Of a stretch of 64,000 nt of DNA, positions 55,589 to 64,000 are shown in pieces. The notes below the pieces were generated by a model that saw only the letters and a program-made list of their open reading frames with translations, was not told the DNA's origin and did not search any database. A program made the position numbers and the translations under genes. The DNA is from Caldifarciminota bacterium (GTDB taxonomy: Bacteria > Hydrothermota > Hydrothermia > LBFQ01 > DSFT01): contig JANXBH010000001.1 in the NCBI GenBank assembly GCA_025060695.1, forward strand, positions 1-64,000. Reading direction: 5' to 3'. Every line of letters begins with the position of its first letter. Position 1 is the first letter of the stretch.

Positions 55589-55614
55589 TTTAAAATTTTC
55601 AAGTAAAAAGGAGG
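55589..55614 (+). promoter_or_regulatory. OmpA lipoprotein promoter and Shine-Dalgarno site
   Basis: TTTAAAAT (55589-55596) is followed by a short leader with the strong AAGGAGG site (55608-55614), 6 nt before the ATG at 55621. The tracked ATG at 55615 overlaps the ribosome-binding site and is unlikely. Confidence 0.65.
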
Positions 55615-55620
55615 ATGAAA

Positions 55621-56919
55621 ATGAGAAAGTTAATTTTGACCATTGTTCTTGTTGGATGTGGTGTAACTTATAATGTAAGAGTTGTGGATCAAGCAACAAA
55701 TCAACCAATTGACGCTAAGCTAACAGTAAAAAAAGGTGATAAGGTTATAAAACAGCAAGAAGCAAAAGGAGGACAGGCTAAGGTAGGTCTATCAAGAGGG
55801 GAATTTTTATTACAAGGAGAAAGCAACAATTATTATACTGATTCAGTAAGAATAAGTCCACAAAATAGAGAAATAACGCTTGCACTGGAACCTATGAAGA
55901 GCTTAGTAGTAAGAAGCATAGATGGTAGAACACAAAATCCTGTATCTGCTCAAGTAGAGCTAACTTATCCAGATAATAAGAAAGAGCAAAAAACAGGAGA
56001 AGTTGTTCAGTTCGATAATTTAAGAAGTGGAAAGTATTCTATAAAAGTATCCGCTAAAGACTACGAAGAGTATAAGCAAGATATCCAACTTACAAAAACT
56101 GAGACTTTACTAGTTAGATTAAATTATACAATAACTAATGCCACAGTTAAAATAGTGGATGATAAGGGAAAACCAGTTAAAAATGCAACTGTAACATTAA
56201 GAGATGGTGCAGGAAATGAGTATAAAGCTATAACGGATGAAACTGGGAATGCAAAAATTAGTGTTCCAGCAGGGACATATACTATAAAAGGTAGTGGAGA
56301 GGGTTATGTAACAAATGCAAAAGTAGTTCAACTTCAACCAGGAGATACTACATTAGATTTATCTATTGCAAGAAGTGGAATATTTAAAGTCTATTTTGAT
56401 TTTGATAAGTCAGATATAAGAAGTGATGCGGATGCAACATTAAAAATAGCCTGTGATTTAGTAAAGGAAGTTCAAAATCAAACTAATAAGTTCTCTATTA
56501 AAATAGAAGGACATGCAGACCAAAGAGGAACAGATGCTTACAACTTAGCACTTTCAGATAGAAGAGCAAAAAGTGTATTAAATTATATTACACAAGTTTG
56601 CGGTATTGACAGAAAGTATATAAAAACATTTGCTTTTGGTGAAAGACAACCTGAAGATAAAGGATGCGATATGAAGAATAAATCAATATGGGAAAATACA
56701 AGGGATAACTCACCTATTCATTGGTTCAATTGGAATAAAGAGCAAGAGTTAAACAGTGCAACGCCTTGCCAAAAGAATAGAAGAGCAGTTGTTTTAACTA
56801 CAAGAACTGATCAAGTGAAAAAATCTTCAGTTGAATACGACTTTGGAAATTATTGCTCAGTTGATGGAAATATAGAAGGAGATTATAGTGGTATTATATT
56901 AACAATTGAGCTTCAGTAA
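55621..56919 (+). CDS. OmpA-family lipoprotein with PEGA/CarboxypepD-like repeats
   Basis: The N-terminus MRKLILTIVLVGCG carries a lipobox (LVGC), so the protein is lipid-anchored. Three or four beta-sandwich repeats follow (YNVRVVDQATNQPIDAKL, LVVRSIDGRTQNPVSAQV, ATVKIVDDKGKPVKNATV), then a C-terminal OmpA domain with YFDFDKSDI and the peptidoglycan-binding IEGHADQRGTDAYNLALSDRRAKSV. It probably links the outer membrane to the cell wall. In the OmpA domain an extra Cys-containing loop (GCDMKNKSIWENTRDN) interrupts the usual end. A strong ribosome-binding site suggests high expression. Confidence 0.9.
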   Translation: MRKLILTIVLVGCGVTYNVRVVDQATNQPIDAKLTVKKGDKVIKQQEAKGGQAKVGLSRGEFLLQGESNNYYTDSVRISPQNREITLALEPMKSLVVRSIDGRTQNPVSAQVELTYPDNKKEQKTGEVVQFDNLRSGKYSIKVSAKDYEEYKQDIQLTKTETLLVRLNYTITNATVKIVDDKGKPVKNATVTLRDGAGNEYKAITDETGNAKISVPAGTYTIKGSGEGYVTNAKVVQLQPGDTTLDLSIARSGIFKVYFDFDKSDIRSDADATLKIACDLVKEVQNQTNKFSIKIEGHADQRGTDAYNLALSDRRAKSVLNYITQVCGIDRKYIKTFAFGERQPEDKGCDMKNKSIWENTRDNSPIHWFNWNKEQELNSATPCQKNRRAVVLTTRTDQVKKSSVEYDFGNYCSVDGNIEGDYSGIILTIELQ

Positions 56920-56940
56920 GCCCCCTTGGGGGCTAATTTT
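56919..56940 (+). terminator. Terminator between OmpA gene and TetR gene
   Basis: AGCCCCC and GGGGGCT form a tight stem around TT, followed by AATTTT, directly after the OmpA stop. The TetR ATG follows immediately, so the regulator is read by escape past this hairpin or from an unseen start. Confidence 0.75.
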
Positions 56941-57504
56941 ATGAAAAGTATTAAGGAAAAACAAAGAGAATGGAAAAGACAAGAAATAATAAATGCAGTA
57001 ATGGATATTGCACTAAAGGAAGGAGTGTTAGAACTTTCAGTAGAGGAAATAGCGAAAAAATCGGGATTTGCAAAATCTTCAATTTATTACTACTTTAAAT
57101 CAAAAGACGAAATATTTAAGGAAATTCTTATAAATGGTTGGAAAAAAATGCTCTCAAAAATAAAAAGTATAAAAATTGACCCAAATAAGCCGTATGAAAG
57201 TTTAGTTGAAGTTATAAAAACTCACTTAGATTTTACACAGGAAGAAAAAAAACTATTTCAGTTTCTCGCAAGATTTACAAAAGCTCTAAAAAATAAAGAA
57301 ATTGAAAAGTATTTAAAACAAGAAAGTGAAATTTATCTATCACTTATTGAAAAATGTATAGAAAAGGGGATTTTGAAAGGAGATATAAAGTTCATTTATA
57401 ACTCCTTAGCAGGTTCTGTAAAGCAAATTGCACAAAATGAAGATTTAACATTTCAAGAAAAACTAAAATATATTTTAAAAAACTTAGAAGAATTCAAGCA
57501 ATAA
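56941..57504 (+). CDS. TetR-family transcriptional regulator
   Basis: The N-terminal DNA-binding part has the TetR signature: REIINAVMDIALKEG-like IINAVMDIALKEGVLELSVE, then IAKKSGFAKSSIYYYFKSKDEIFKEI. The C-terminal helical domain that senses ligand is about 130 residues. The tracked start at 56926 is inside the terminator; the ATG at 56941 is better. It follows the OmpA gene and may control it or a nearby envelope gene; there is no direct evidence. Its 3' end overlaps the M16 protease gene by 11 nt. Confidence 0.88.
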   Translation: MKSIKEKQREWKRQEIINAVMDIALKEGVLELSVEEIAKKSGFAKSSIYYYFKSKDEIFKEILINGWKKMLSKIKSIKIDPNKPYESLVEVIKTHLDFTQEEKKLFQFLARFTKALKNKEIEKYLKQESEIYLSLIEKCIEKGILKGDIKFIYNSLAGSVKQIAQNEDLTFQEKLKYILKNLEEFKQ

Positions 57505-58672
57505 TTGAAATAGAATAATGTTCAAAGTTTTCTAGTATTTTAATAACTTTTAAAATATCTTCAAAATTCAGACTTTCAATCTGATATAGAATATCCTCAA
57601 TTTTTAAAATTTTTCCGCTTTGAAGATATTCACTTATAACAAAAAACAAATAATTTAAATAACTATCAAACTCTATTATAATAGATGTCTTAAACTTTTG
57701 CTTTAACTTCTTAAAATTTACATGGCTTTCTAAGCTTCTTAGTATTTTAATAATTTCCTCCACTACCCTTTCATTAACGCTTTTGCTTACTACATAACTT
57801 ATACCAAAGACACTAACTTCTCTATATAAATCTAAAAATGTATGTATATCATAAACCAAACCATATTTTCCCCTTATAATGTCAAATAGAATAGAGCTAC
57901 TTCCTGAACCAAGAAAATAGGAAAATGCATTAAGAGCTAACTTAAATTCATGGTAATTAAATATTGGAATTCCAAGTGAGACATAATTATTGTAAGCTTT
58001 CCTTTTTTTTATAATGTTTGAAGGATAATATGAATTAAATGGTAAGAAAGCCAACTTATAATAATTTTCCAAGTAAAAATTATCTTCTATAAATCTTATA
58101 ATGTCATCAATGTTAACACTACCAGAAATTAGCATGACTACATTGTCTTTTGAAAATACTTCATTTTTTCTCCTTAATAAATCATCCATAGTAAAATTCA
58201 GAATATTTTCCTTTGTCCCTATAATTTCTCTTGAAAGCGGATGCTCTTTAAATATTGCCTTGTTTAAATAATAATAACTTCTTTCTTCATAGTTATCAAG
58301 AATTTCCCTGTATTCTTGTATTATTACACTCTTCTCTTTTTCATAATTCTCAAATGTTGAATTAGCAATTATATCAAATATTATTTTGAGAGCTTCCTTT
58401 AGTTTTTCGTTTAAAATGCTCGTAAAAATTACTAAATTTTCTTTTGTAGTCCATGCATCAATAGAACCTCCATACAACTCAAAAAATTCATTTATCTCTT
58501 CATAACTATAGTGTTTTGAGCCTCTAAATATTGTATGTTCTAAAAAATGAGTTATACCAGACTTTTGTTCATATCTTGAGCCTACTCTTGAAGCTAAAAT
58601 GATATGGGATAGTCTTGAGTTTTCTCTGTTATCTAAAATAACTTCTAATCCATTAATTTTATATATTTCCAA
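57494..58672 (-). CDS. M16-family zinc peptidase
   Basis: This 392-residue protein has the inverted zinc motif HFLEHTIFRG (HxxEH, about residue 43) with the distal glutamate in EKSVIIQEYREI, as in PqqL, processing peptidases and insulysin. Only the first two M16 domains are present, the usual form for bacterial single-chain members. It probably degrades peptides or processes proteins in the cytoplasm or periplasm; no signal peptide is seen. The start is TTG, 8 nt after a TAAAAT box, in a 17-bp gap shared with polA. Confidence 0.9.
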   Translation of the reverse strand: MEIYKINGLEVILDNRENSRLSHIILASRVGSRYEQKSGITHFLEHTIFRGSKHYSYEEINEFFELYGGSIDAWTTKENLVIFTSILNEKLKEALKIIFDIIANSTFENYEKEKSVIIQEYREILDNYEERSYYYLNKAIFKEHPLSREIIGTKENILNFTMDDLLRRKNEVFSKDNVVMLISGSVNIDDIIRFIEDNFYLENYYKLAFLPFNSYYPSNIIKKRKAYNNYVSLGIPIFNYHEFKLALNAFSYFLGSGSSSILFDIIRGKYGLVYDIHTFLDLYREVSVFGISYVVSKSVNERVVEEIIKILRSLESHVNFKKLKQKFKTSIIIEFDSYLNYLFFVISEYLQSGKILKIEDILYQIESLNFEDILKVIKILENFEHYSISIIA

Positions 58673-58689
58673 ACTTTAAAATTTTAAAC
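58673..58689. promoter_or_regulatory. 17-bp bidirectional promoter, M16 peptidase/polA
   Basis: ACTTTAAAATTTTAAAC is almost palindromic and carries TAAAAT on both strands (plus 58677-58682, minus 58681-58686). The spacings are 8 nt to the peptidase TTG and 7 nt to the proposed polA CTG. Confidence 0.6.
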
Positions 58690-61128
58690 CTGAATACTAA
58701 AATATTAAGTATATTTGATGCGAATTCTATTGCATATAGGTCGTTCTTTGCATTTAAAGACGAACCACTATATAATTCAAGTGGTGAAAATACTTCAGCG
58801 GAATTTGGCTTTCTAAATACACTATTAAAAGTCCTAAAAATAACAAAAAGCAACTATATTGCTGTTTGCTTTGACAGAGGGAAAAGTAAAAGAGAACAAT
58901 ACTATATTAAATACAAAGCACAAAGGCCAAAAATGCCTAATGAACTTAGAATGAGTATAGATAGGATTAAGGAAATTGTAGAAGCACTAAAATATAAAGT
59001 TTTTGAAATTGAGGGATATGAAGCAGATGATATTATAGCATCGATTGTTAGAAAATCAAGTGAAAAGTTTGAAAAAGTTTATATTGTAAGTTCTGACAAA
59101 GATTTATTACAACTTATTGATAAAAGCGTAAACGTATTAGTATACGATAATCAAGGTTATACTATATACGATAGAAATAAAGTTTTTGAGAGGTTTTCAG
59201 TTTTTCCTGAGTTTATACCTGATTATTTCGTGCTTGTTGGAGATAGTGCGGATAATATTGAAGGAGTTAAGGGCATTGGCAAAAAAACAGCAAGTGAAAT
59301 TATAAATAAATATGGAAAATTAGAAAATATACTAAATCACATAGACGAACTACCTGCAAAGATTGGACTTAAACTACATAGCATAAAGGAAGAAATAATA
59401 AAAAGAAGAGACCAGCTATTTAAACTAAAAACTATAGATATTGAAATAGATGAAGAAGAGTTAAGTATAAAACAACCAGACAAGAATAAATTGTTTTCTA
59501 TCTTTAGAGAACTTGAGTTTTATAAATTTATGGAAGAATTTTCAGAAACTGCACCAATTATAGAGATAAAAGAAGAGGAGTTTGAGATATTTGATGGTGA
59601 TATAGTAGAGATATTGAATGGATATATTTATAAACTAAATGGAAGTGTTGTATTAAAGAGAAAAATAAGAAAAGAAGACTTTGAAAAAAATATTAGTGTT
59701 TTTGAAAGTAAAGAACAATTTAAACATGGAGCAAAGCACATAGTATTCGATTTAACTTTAGCAGACTATTTAATTGACCCAGAATTTGCATCTCATAAGA
59801 GCAATGAAAACACAGTTGAATATATACTTTTGAAATATTTTGGACAAAAACCAAGTCAGAATGAAGAGCAACAAATTGCATACAAATTAAAATCGGTTTA
59901 TTTATTGAAAGAACAAATAGAAGAAAAACTAAGAACACTTGATATGTTAAATTTACTAAAAGAAATTGAAATACCTGTTTCTAAAGTCATTTCAAATATG
60001 GAAAAGGTAGGAATAAAAATTGATGTAAATTATTTAAGTGCACTTTCATTAGAGTTTCAAGAAAATCTTAGGAATATTGAAAGAGAAATATATCAATTAG
60101 CAGGGAAAAAATTTAACATAAACTCTCCAAAACAATTGCAAGAGGTTCTATTTAAAAGATTAGGCTTAAAACCCATTAAGAAAACTAAAACAGGATATTC
60201 TACAGACACTGAAACACTAATAAAACTTAGTGAAATACACCCGATTGCAAAGAAAATACTTGAATATAGAGAAGTTTTTAAGCTCAAAAGTGCATATATT
60301 GATAGCATATTGCCTATGGCAAATCCTCAAACTCATAGAATACATCCAATTTACAATCAAAGGGGAACATCAACTGGAAGAATTTCCGCATCTAATCCAA
60401 ATATCCAAACTATTCCAATAAAATCAGAACTTGGTAAAAAAATAAGAAAAGCATTTATTTCAGATAAATCAAAGTTATTTATAAAAGCGGACTATTCTCA
60501 AATTGAACTTAGAATACTTGCACACTTAAGCGAAGATGAAAAACTCATATATGCATTCTTAAATGACTACGATATTCATACTATTACATCAAGAATAATA
60601 TTCTCAAAAGATGAAATTAGTGAAGAGGAGAGAAGAATAGGAAAGACAGTAAATTTTGCTATTATATATGGTGTAAGCCCTTATGGACTAAGTAAGCAAA
60701 TAAATACAGACCAAGAAATAGCAGAAAAATTTATTGACACATACTTTAAACACTACGAAGGAGTAAAAAATTGGATTGAATATATTAAAAACTTTGCAAA
60801 AGAAAACGGATATGTAAAAACTATATTAAACAGAAGAAGAATTATTCCAAAACTTGCTATAAATAGTCAAAACAAAGTTATAAGAGAAAGCTGGGAAAGA
60901 ATATGTATAAACTCACCTGTTCAAGGTTCTGCAAGTGATATTATAAAATTAGCAATGATAAAAACCGAGAAATTTAATCCAATACTTCAAGTTCATGATG
61001 AACTTGTATTTGAAGTAGACGAAAATAAAGCAAATGAATATGCAAATACAATTAAGGAAATAATGGAAAATGTCATAAAGCTAAAAGTTCCACTAAAAGT
61101 AAACATTGAGATATCAAATTCGCTTTAG
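58690..61128 (+). CDS. polA: DNA polymerase I
   Basis: The tracked start (58933) misses the beginning of the 5'-nuclease domain. The frame is open upstream and reads KILSIFDANSIAYRSFFAF and NYIAVCFDRGK, the canonical PolA N-terminus, and only a CTG at 58690 can serve as a usual-type start; it lies 7 nt after a TAAAAT box. The protein is then about 812 residues. The 5'-nuclease acids are in EGYEADDIIA and VGDSADNIEGVKGIG. The 3'-exonuclease region is short and lacks clear catalytic acids. Polymerase motifs are DYSQIELRILAHL (A), RRIGKTVNFAIIYG (B, with Phe at the ddNTP-selectivity site) and QVHDELVFEV (C). Confidence 0.93.
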   Translation: MNTKILSIFDANSIAYRSFFAFKDEPLYNSSGENTSAEFGFLNTLLKVLKITKSNYIAVCFDRGKSKREQYYIKYKAQRPKMPNELRMSIDRIKEIVEALKYKVFEIEGYEADDIIASIVRKSSEKFEKVYIVSSDKDLLQLIDKSVNVLVYDNQGYTIYDRNKVFERFSVFPEFIPDYFVLVGDSADNIEGVKGIGKKTASEIINKYGKLENILNHIDELPAKIGLKLHSIKEEIIKRRDQLFKLKTIDIEIDEEELSIKQPDKNKLFSIFRELEFYKFMEEFSETAPIIEIKEEEFEIFDGDIVEILNGYIYKLNGSVVLKRKIRKEDFEKNISVFESKEQFKHGAKHIVFDLTLADYLIDPEFASHKSNENTVEYILLKYFGQKPSQNEEQQIAYKLKSVYLLKEQIEEKLRTLDMLNLLKEIEIPVSKVISNMEKVGIKIDVNYLSALSLEFQENLRNIEREIYQLAGKKFNINSPKQLQEVLFKRLGLKPIKKTKTGYSTDTETLIKLSEIHPIAKKILEYREVFKLKSAYIDSILPMANPQTHRIHPIYNQRGTSTGRISASNPNIQTIPIKSELGKKIRKAFISDKSKLFIKADYSQIELRILAHLSEDEKLIYAFLNDYDIHTITSRIIFSKDEISEEERRIGKTVNFAIIYGVSPYGLSKQINTDQEIAEKFIDTYFKHYEGVKNWIEYIKNFAKENGYVKTILNRRRIIPKLAINSQNKVIRESWERICINSPVQGSASDIIKLAMIKTEKFNPILQVHDELVFEVDENKANEYANTIKEIMENVIKLKVPLKVNIEISNSL

Positions 61129-62265
61129 TCCATCTAAAATATTCATTCTTGAGATATTCAAAGATGTTAATATAGAAAACGATAAAACTATAAAAAATGC
61201 AAATCCAGAAATAATTAGATAGTCCATAATTGAGGTTTTTATTGGTATGTAGTCTATAAAATAAATTTCAGGTTGAAGTTTAATAAGTTTTAAATCAGTA
61301 ATAAGAAACGAGAGTATAAAACCCAAAAAATTTCCAAGCACTATTCCAATTAAACCTATCAAAATTCCAAGCATTAAAAAAACAATCATTATATCTTTAC
61401 TTTTAAATCCAAAAACCTTCAAAATTGCAATATCATACGCTTTTTGCTGGGACATTATTGACAGTGTTGAAATTATATTAAAACTCGCAACAATTGTTAT
61501 TAAAAGTAAAACCAAGAACATACCAAGTTTTTCAAGCTCCAGTGCTGAAAATAAATTTCTATTTAAATCTATCCAAGTATATATGTGCATATTTTCTAAG
61601 TCTTTTCTTAATAAGTTTGCCAAGCTTGTAGTATTACTTGGTCTATATAAATATACCTCAATACCACTTATTTCAAAATCAATCAATTTTTCCAAAGTTT
61701 TAAAACTTGTAAGCACAAAGTGCTCATTTATATCATATATACCAGCATCTACTATACCATTTACTCTAAGTTTTATAGGAATGAGGTTCATCCCAAAAAA
61801 AATATCTATACTATCTCCATCTAATATATTTAGTTTCTGGGCAAGACCTTTACCTAAAACAACACCATCTTCTATATTTAAACTCCCACTTATAACCGCT
61901 TCTTTAAGCTCTTTATAAGGACTATCTACTACCTTCAAAACAACACCATCCATTTTATCATGTGATCTAACAACTGTTTTAATAATTGTAAATCTTTTAA
62001 TTTCTCTTATTTCTTGAAATCTCCTTAATTTTTCCTCTATTTCACTATAATCTAATATACGGTTTGGAATAATAGAAATATGTGGAGTAAATCTTAGTAG
62101 TCTATTTTCTATCTCACTTCTAAAACCATTCATAATTCCAATAACTACGAGCAAAGCACTTACACCGAGCATTATACCAACTATAGAAAAAATTGAAAGG
62201 AATGATAATATACCTTTTCTCGTTGTCTTGAAAAACCTAAGTACAAGAAGGATGTATATGTTCAT
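61114..62265 (-). CDS. LolC/LolE-family lipoprotein-releasing permease
   Basis: This 383-residue protein has one N-terminal helix (SFLSIFSIVGIMLGVSALLVVIGIMNG), a periplasmic domain of about 190 residues and three C-terminal helices, the MacB/FtsX core with LolC/E layout. LolCDE extracts lipoproteins from the inner membrane for transfer to the outer membrane, which fits the lipoproteins encoded in this window. The ATPase LolD is not here. It follows mglA with a four-base overlap, and its 3' end overlaps polA by 15 nt. Confidence 0.9.
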   Translation of the reverse strand: MNIYILLVLRFFKTTRKGILSFLSIFSIVGIMLGVSALLVVIGIMNGFRSEIENRLLRFTPHISIIPNRILDYSEIEEKLRRFQEIREIKRFTIIKTVVRSHDKMDGVVLKVVDSPYKELKEAVISGSLNIEDGVVLGKGLAQKLNILDGDSIDIFFGMNLIPIKLRVNGIVDAGIYDINEHFVLTSFKTLEKLIDFEISGIEVYLYRPSNTTSLANLLRKDLENMHIYTWIDLNRNLFSALELEKLGMFLVLLLITIVASFNIISTLSIMSQQKAYDIAILKVFGFKSKDIMIVFLMLGILIGLIGIVLGNFLGFILSFLITDLKLIKLQPEIYFIDYIPIKTSIMDYLIISGFAFFIVLSFSILTSLNISRMNILDGLKRI

Positions 62266-62840
62266 AGAATTCTTGCTTTAATACTTCTTATAACTAATTT
62301 TAATATTATTTCCAGTGTTTCAATAACCCCTTCTCCTATACTTGCTATTGCTAAGACATAGGGAAAATTATTCCAGTTTAAGTCTTTTTGCAATATTTCT
62401 ATACTTAATGCATCCTTTAAATCTCTTTTATTATATTGCAAAACAACAGGAATATCTTTCATTCCTAATTCTTCCATAAATTCCTTCATCTCTTCCATAC
62501 TACTGATATTAAATTCTCTTCTTTCAGGCATAGAGTCCGCTACAAATACTATACCATCCGCACCCCTTATCACTAACTTCCTTGAGATTTTATAAAATGT
62601 TTGACCCGGCACTGTATAAAGATGGACTTTAAGGGTATATGGACTAAATTGAAACTCAACAGGTATAAAGTCAAAGTATAGTGTCCTTTCTCCCTTAGTA
62701 TCTATTTTTATAAGTTCTCCTCTATACTCGGGCTTTACTTTTGAGTATATATATTTTAAATTTTCGGTTTTCCCTGCAAGTGCAGGACCATAGTATACAA
62801 TTTTTATATCCAATTCTTTTTTTGACTTATTTAATAACAT
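62262..62840 (-). CDS. MglA-like small GTPase
   Basis: This 192-residue Ras-like GTPase is of the MglA type: P-loop YYGPALAGKTENL, the switch region TLYFDFIPVEF and VPGQTFYKISRKLVIRGADG, and base motif QYNKRDL. MglA switches cell polarity for motility in Myxococcus and occurs in many non-motile bacteria with other roles. No mglB (roadblock) gene is in the window. It is placed between pntB and the LolC/E gene, one base after pntB on one side and overlapping on the other. Confidence 0.92.
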   Translation of the reverse strand: MLLNKSKKELDIKIVYYGPALAGKTENLKYIYSKVKPEYRGELIKIDTKGERTLYFDFIPVEFQFSPYTLKVHLYTVPGQTFYKISRKLVIRGADGIVFVADSMPERREFNISSMEEMKEFMEELGMKDIPVVLQYNKRDLKDALSIEILQKDLNWNNFPYVLAIASIGEGVIETLEIILKLVIRSIKARIL

Positions 62841-62841
62841 A

Positions 62842-64000
62842 CTATACCTTCAATTCTTTATACGCTCTTACTATTTCGGTTAATACTGGTTTTGCATCAC
62901 CAAAAACCATAATAGTATTTTCTCCTATAAATAGTGGATTTACTATACCTGAAAATCCTGGCGCTAAACTTCTCTTAATAACTACTACTGTTTTTGATTT
63001 ATCTACATCTAAAATAGGCATACCATATATTGGAGAATCTTGCTTTTCTCTGGCTAATGGATTTACTACATCATTTGCTCCAACTACAATTGAAATATCA
63101 GTTTGTGGTAATAGTTCATTACTTTCTTCTAATGTCTTTAACTTATCATATGGTATATCTACTTCTGCAAGTAATACGTTCATATGACCCGGCATTCTTC
63201 CCGCAACAGGATGAATAGCAAAATATACTTCTTTATTATCTTTTGTTAATAATTCGTATAGTTCTTTAACTATTTGCTGTGCTTGTGAAACCGCAAGACC
63301 ATAGCCAGGAACAAAAGCTATGGTTTTTGCATAGTCAAGTAGCATAGCAATTTCCTCAGGAGCTGCAGTTTTTATTTTTCCTTCATAATAACCTCTATCA
63401 TCAGAAGCTTTAGAAACTTCAGGCGGAGTAATATTTCCTAATAGTATTCCCCAAAAGTCTCTATTCATAGCCTTTGCCATTATTCTTGTTAAAATTAAAC
63501 CTGATGCACCAACTAATGAACCCACCATAATCAATCCATAATTACTAAATGTAAAACCTAACGCTGTCGCAGAAAGTCCTGCATATGATATAAGAAGTGA
63601 AATTAAAACTGGCATATCCGCACCACCTATAGGAAGAGTAAGAGTTAGTCCTAAAATAATGGAGCTTATTAAAACTATCCAAAGAAGCATTGGATATTTA
63701 TATATTGCAAAAGCAAATATGGAAACAAGACTAACTAATAAAAGTATTAAATTTATGAAATTCTTAAAGGGGATTAAAATAGGCTTTTCTGTTATTATAC
63801 CTTGAAGCTTTAAAAATGCAATAATACTACCAACAAATGTTATAGTTCCTATAAATGTATCAAATCCTACAGAAATATAGAACTGATATACGTTAACAAT
63901 TTCAGGAATTCTATTTTCTAAAAATGCCCATATACCTACAAGTGCGGAAACAGCACCTCCAAAACTATTTAATATTGCTACAAACTGTGGTATTGCTCTC
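62842..64000 (-). CDS. pntB: NAD(P) transhydrogenase subunit beta, 5'-truncated
   Basis: The ORF-track start at 63690 is internal; the frame is open to the window edge and reads GIITEKPILIPFKNFINL upstream, which fits the PntB membrane part. The C-terminal NADP-binding domain has FVPGYGLAVSQAQQIVKE, HPVAGRMPGHMNVLLAE, VVGANDVVNP and PGFSGIVNPLF. PntAB couples hydride transfer from NADH to NADP with proton movement across the inner membrane. The rest of the gene and pntA probably lie beyond position 64000. Confidence 0.95.
   Translation of the reverse strand, partial: RAIPQFVAILNSFGGAVSALVGIWAFLENRIPEIVNVYQFYISVGFDTFIGTITFVGSIIAFLKLQGIITEKPILIPFKNFINLILLLVSLVSIFAFAIYKYPMLLWIVLISSIILGLTLTLPIGGADMPVLISLLISYAGLSATALGFTFSNYGLIMVGSLVGASGLILTRIMAKAMNRDFWGILLGNITPPEVSKASDDRGYYEGKIKTAAPEEIAMLLDYAKTIAFVPGYGLAVSQAQQIVKELYELLTKDNKEVYFAIHPVAGRMPGHMNVLLAEVDIPYDKLKTLEESNELLPQTDISIVVGANDVVNPLAREKQDSPIYGMPILDVDKSKTVVVIKRSLAPGFSGIVNPLFIGENTIMVFGDAKPVLTEIVRAYKELKV

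Noticed and set aside
62741-63187. 148-aa plus-strand ORF
   Set aside because: Shadow of pntB and mglA on the minus strand, with no start signals or recognisable domain.
1-64000. CRISPR arrays, insertion sequences, prophage or rRNA
   Set aside because: No regularly spaced repeats, transposase or integrase motifs, or rRNA-like GC-rich blocks were seen on either strand.

Overview
The window is an AT-rich, very gene-dense piece of a Gram-negative-type bacterial chromosome. Inference on the organism: GWxTD-domain proteins, T9SS-like C-terminal sorting domains, an OmpA-type lipoprotein, an Omp85 barrel, LolC/E, SecA with a Bacteroidetes/Chlorobi-like insert, an A/V-type ATPase catalytic subunit and an ADP-forming acyl-CoA synthetase together suggest an anaerobic, probably thermophilic member of the FCB side of the tree, of the WOR-3/Hydrothermae kind. 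No 16S gene is present, so this placement is low confidence. I see no insertion sequence, prophage or CRISPR array; the only RNA gene is tRNA-Cys.

Layout. 1-6.2 kb: membrane-protein fragment, acpP-fabF-degenerate rnc, convergent with secA-arsA-like. 6.3-12.6 kb: two paralogous cassettes (secreted FG-GAP protein plus a small exported partner) on either side of a large HTH regulator; the first FG-GAP gene is frameshifted. 12.6-19.9 kb: panC-trpS, recF with a duplicated 5' end, uvrB-aspS, and a 58-aa membrane protein too short for the ORF track. 19.9-27.3 kb (minus strand): short YchF, DegT aminotransferase, an eroded pseudogene, PaaD/PaaC-like pair, a barrel-like lipoprotein, HMG-CoA lyase starting exactly at the 3' end of tRNA-Cys, glycosyltransferase, phosphodiesterase, PduO. 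27.3-31.6 kb: trxB, thiolase, polysaccharide-export-like protein, orphan PqqD, accC. 31.6-42.5 kb: CopA, nusB, SAM hydrolase, barrel and T9SS-type surface proteins, Omp85 protein, lone ATPase A subunit, deoC. 42.6-50.6 kb: lepA/yebC, folK, FecCD permease, acyl-CoA synthetase, endonuclease IV, gcvT. 50.6-64 kb: two GWxTD proteins, htpX, barrel protein, enoyl-ACP reductase, OmpA lipoprotein, TetR, M16 protease, polA, LolC/E, MglA, truncated pntB.

The most striking signal is a promoter grammar rather than one gene. A motif CTTTAAAATTT (a -10 box TAAAAT) sits about 5-12 nt before the start codon of some two dozen genes on both strands. This spacing puts transcription starts at or next to the start codon, so most transcription units look leaderless. 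Only a few probably abundant products (acpP, OmpA lipoprotein, first FG-GAP protein) have a 25-35 nt leader with a strong Shine-Dalgarno site. The motif often overlaps the stop codon or last codons of the upstream gene, and divergent genes share palindromic versions in gaps of only 14-39 bp. It also points to non-ATG starts (TTG, and CTG for polA) that the ORF track misplaces. Linked to this, many exported proteins have unusually short signal sequences.

Functionally the genes cover fatty-acid synthesis (acpP, fabF, enoyl reductase, accC), acyl-CoA metabolism (thiolase, HMG-CoA lyase, ADP-forming synthetase, PduO), DNA repair and replication (recF, uvrB, nfo, polA), translation (trpS, aspS, lepA, tRNA-Cys) and envelope biogenesis.
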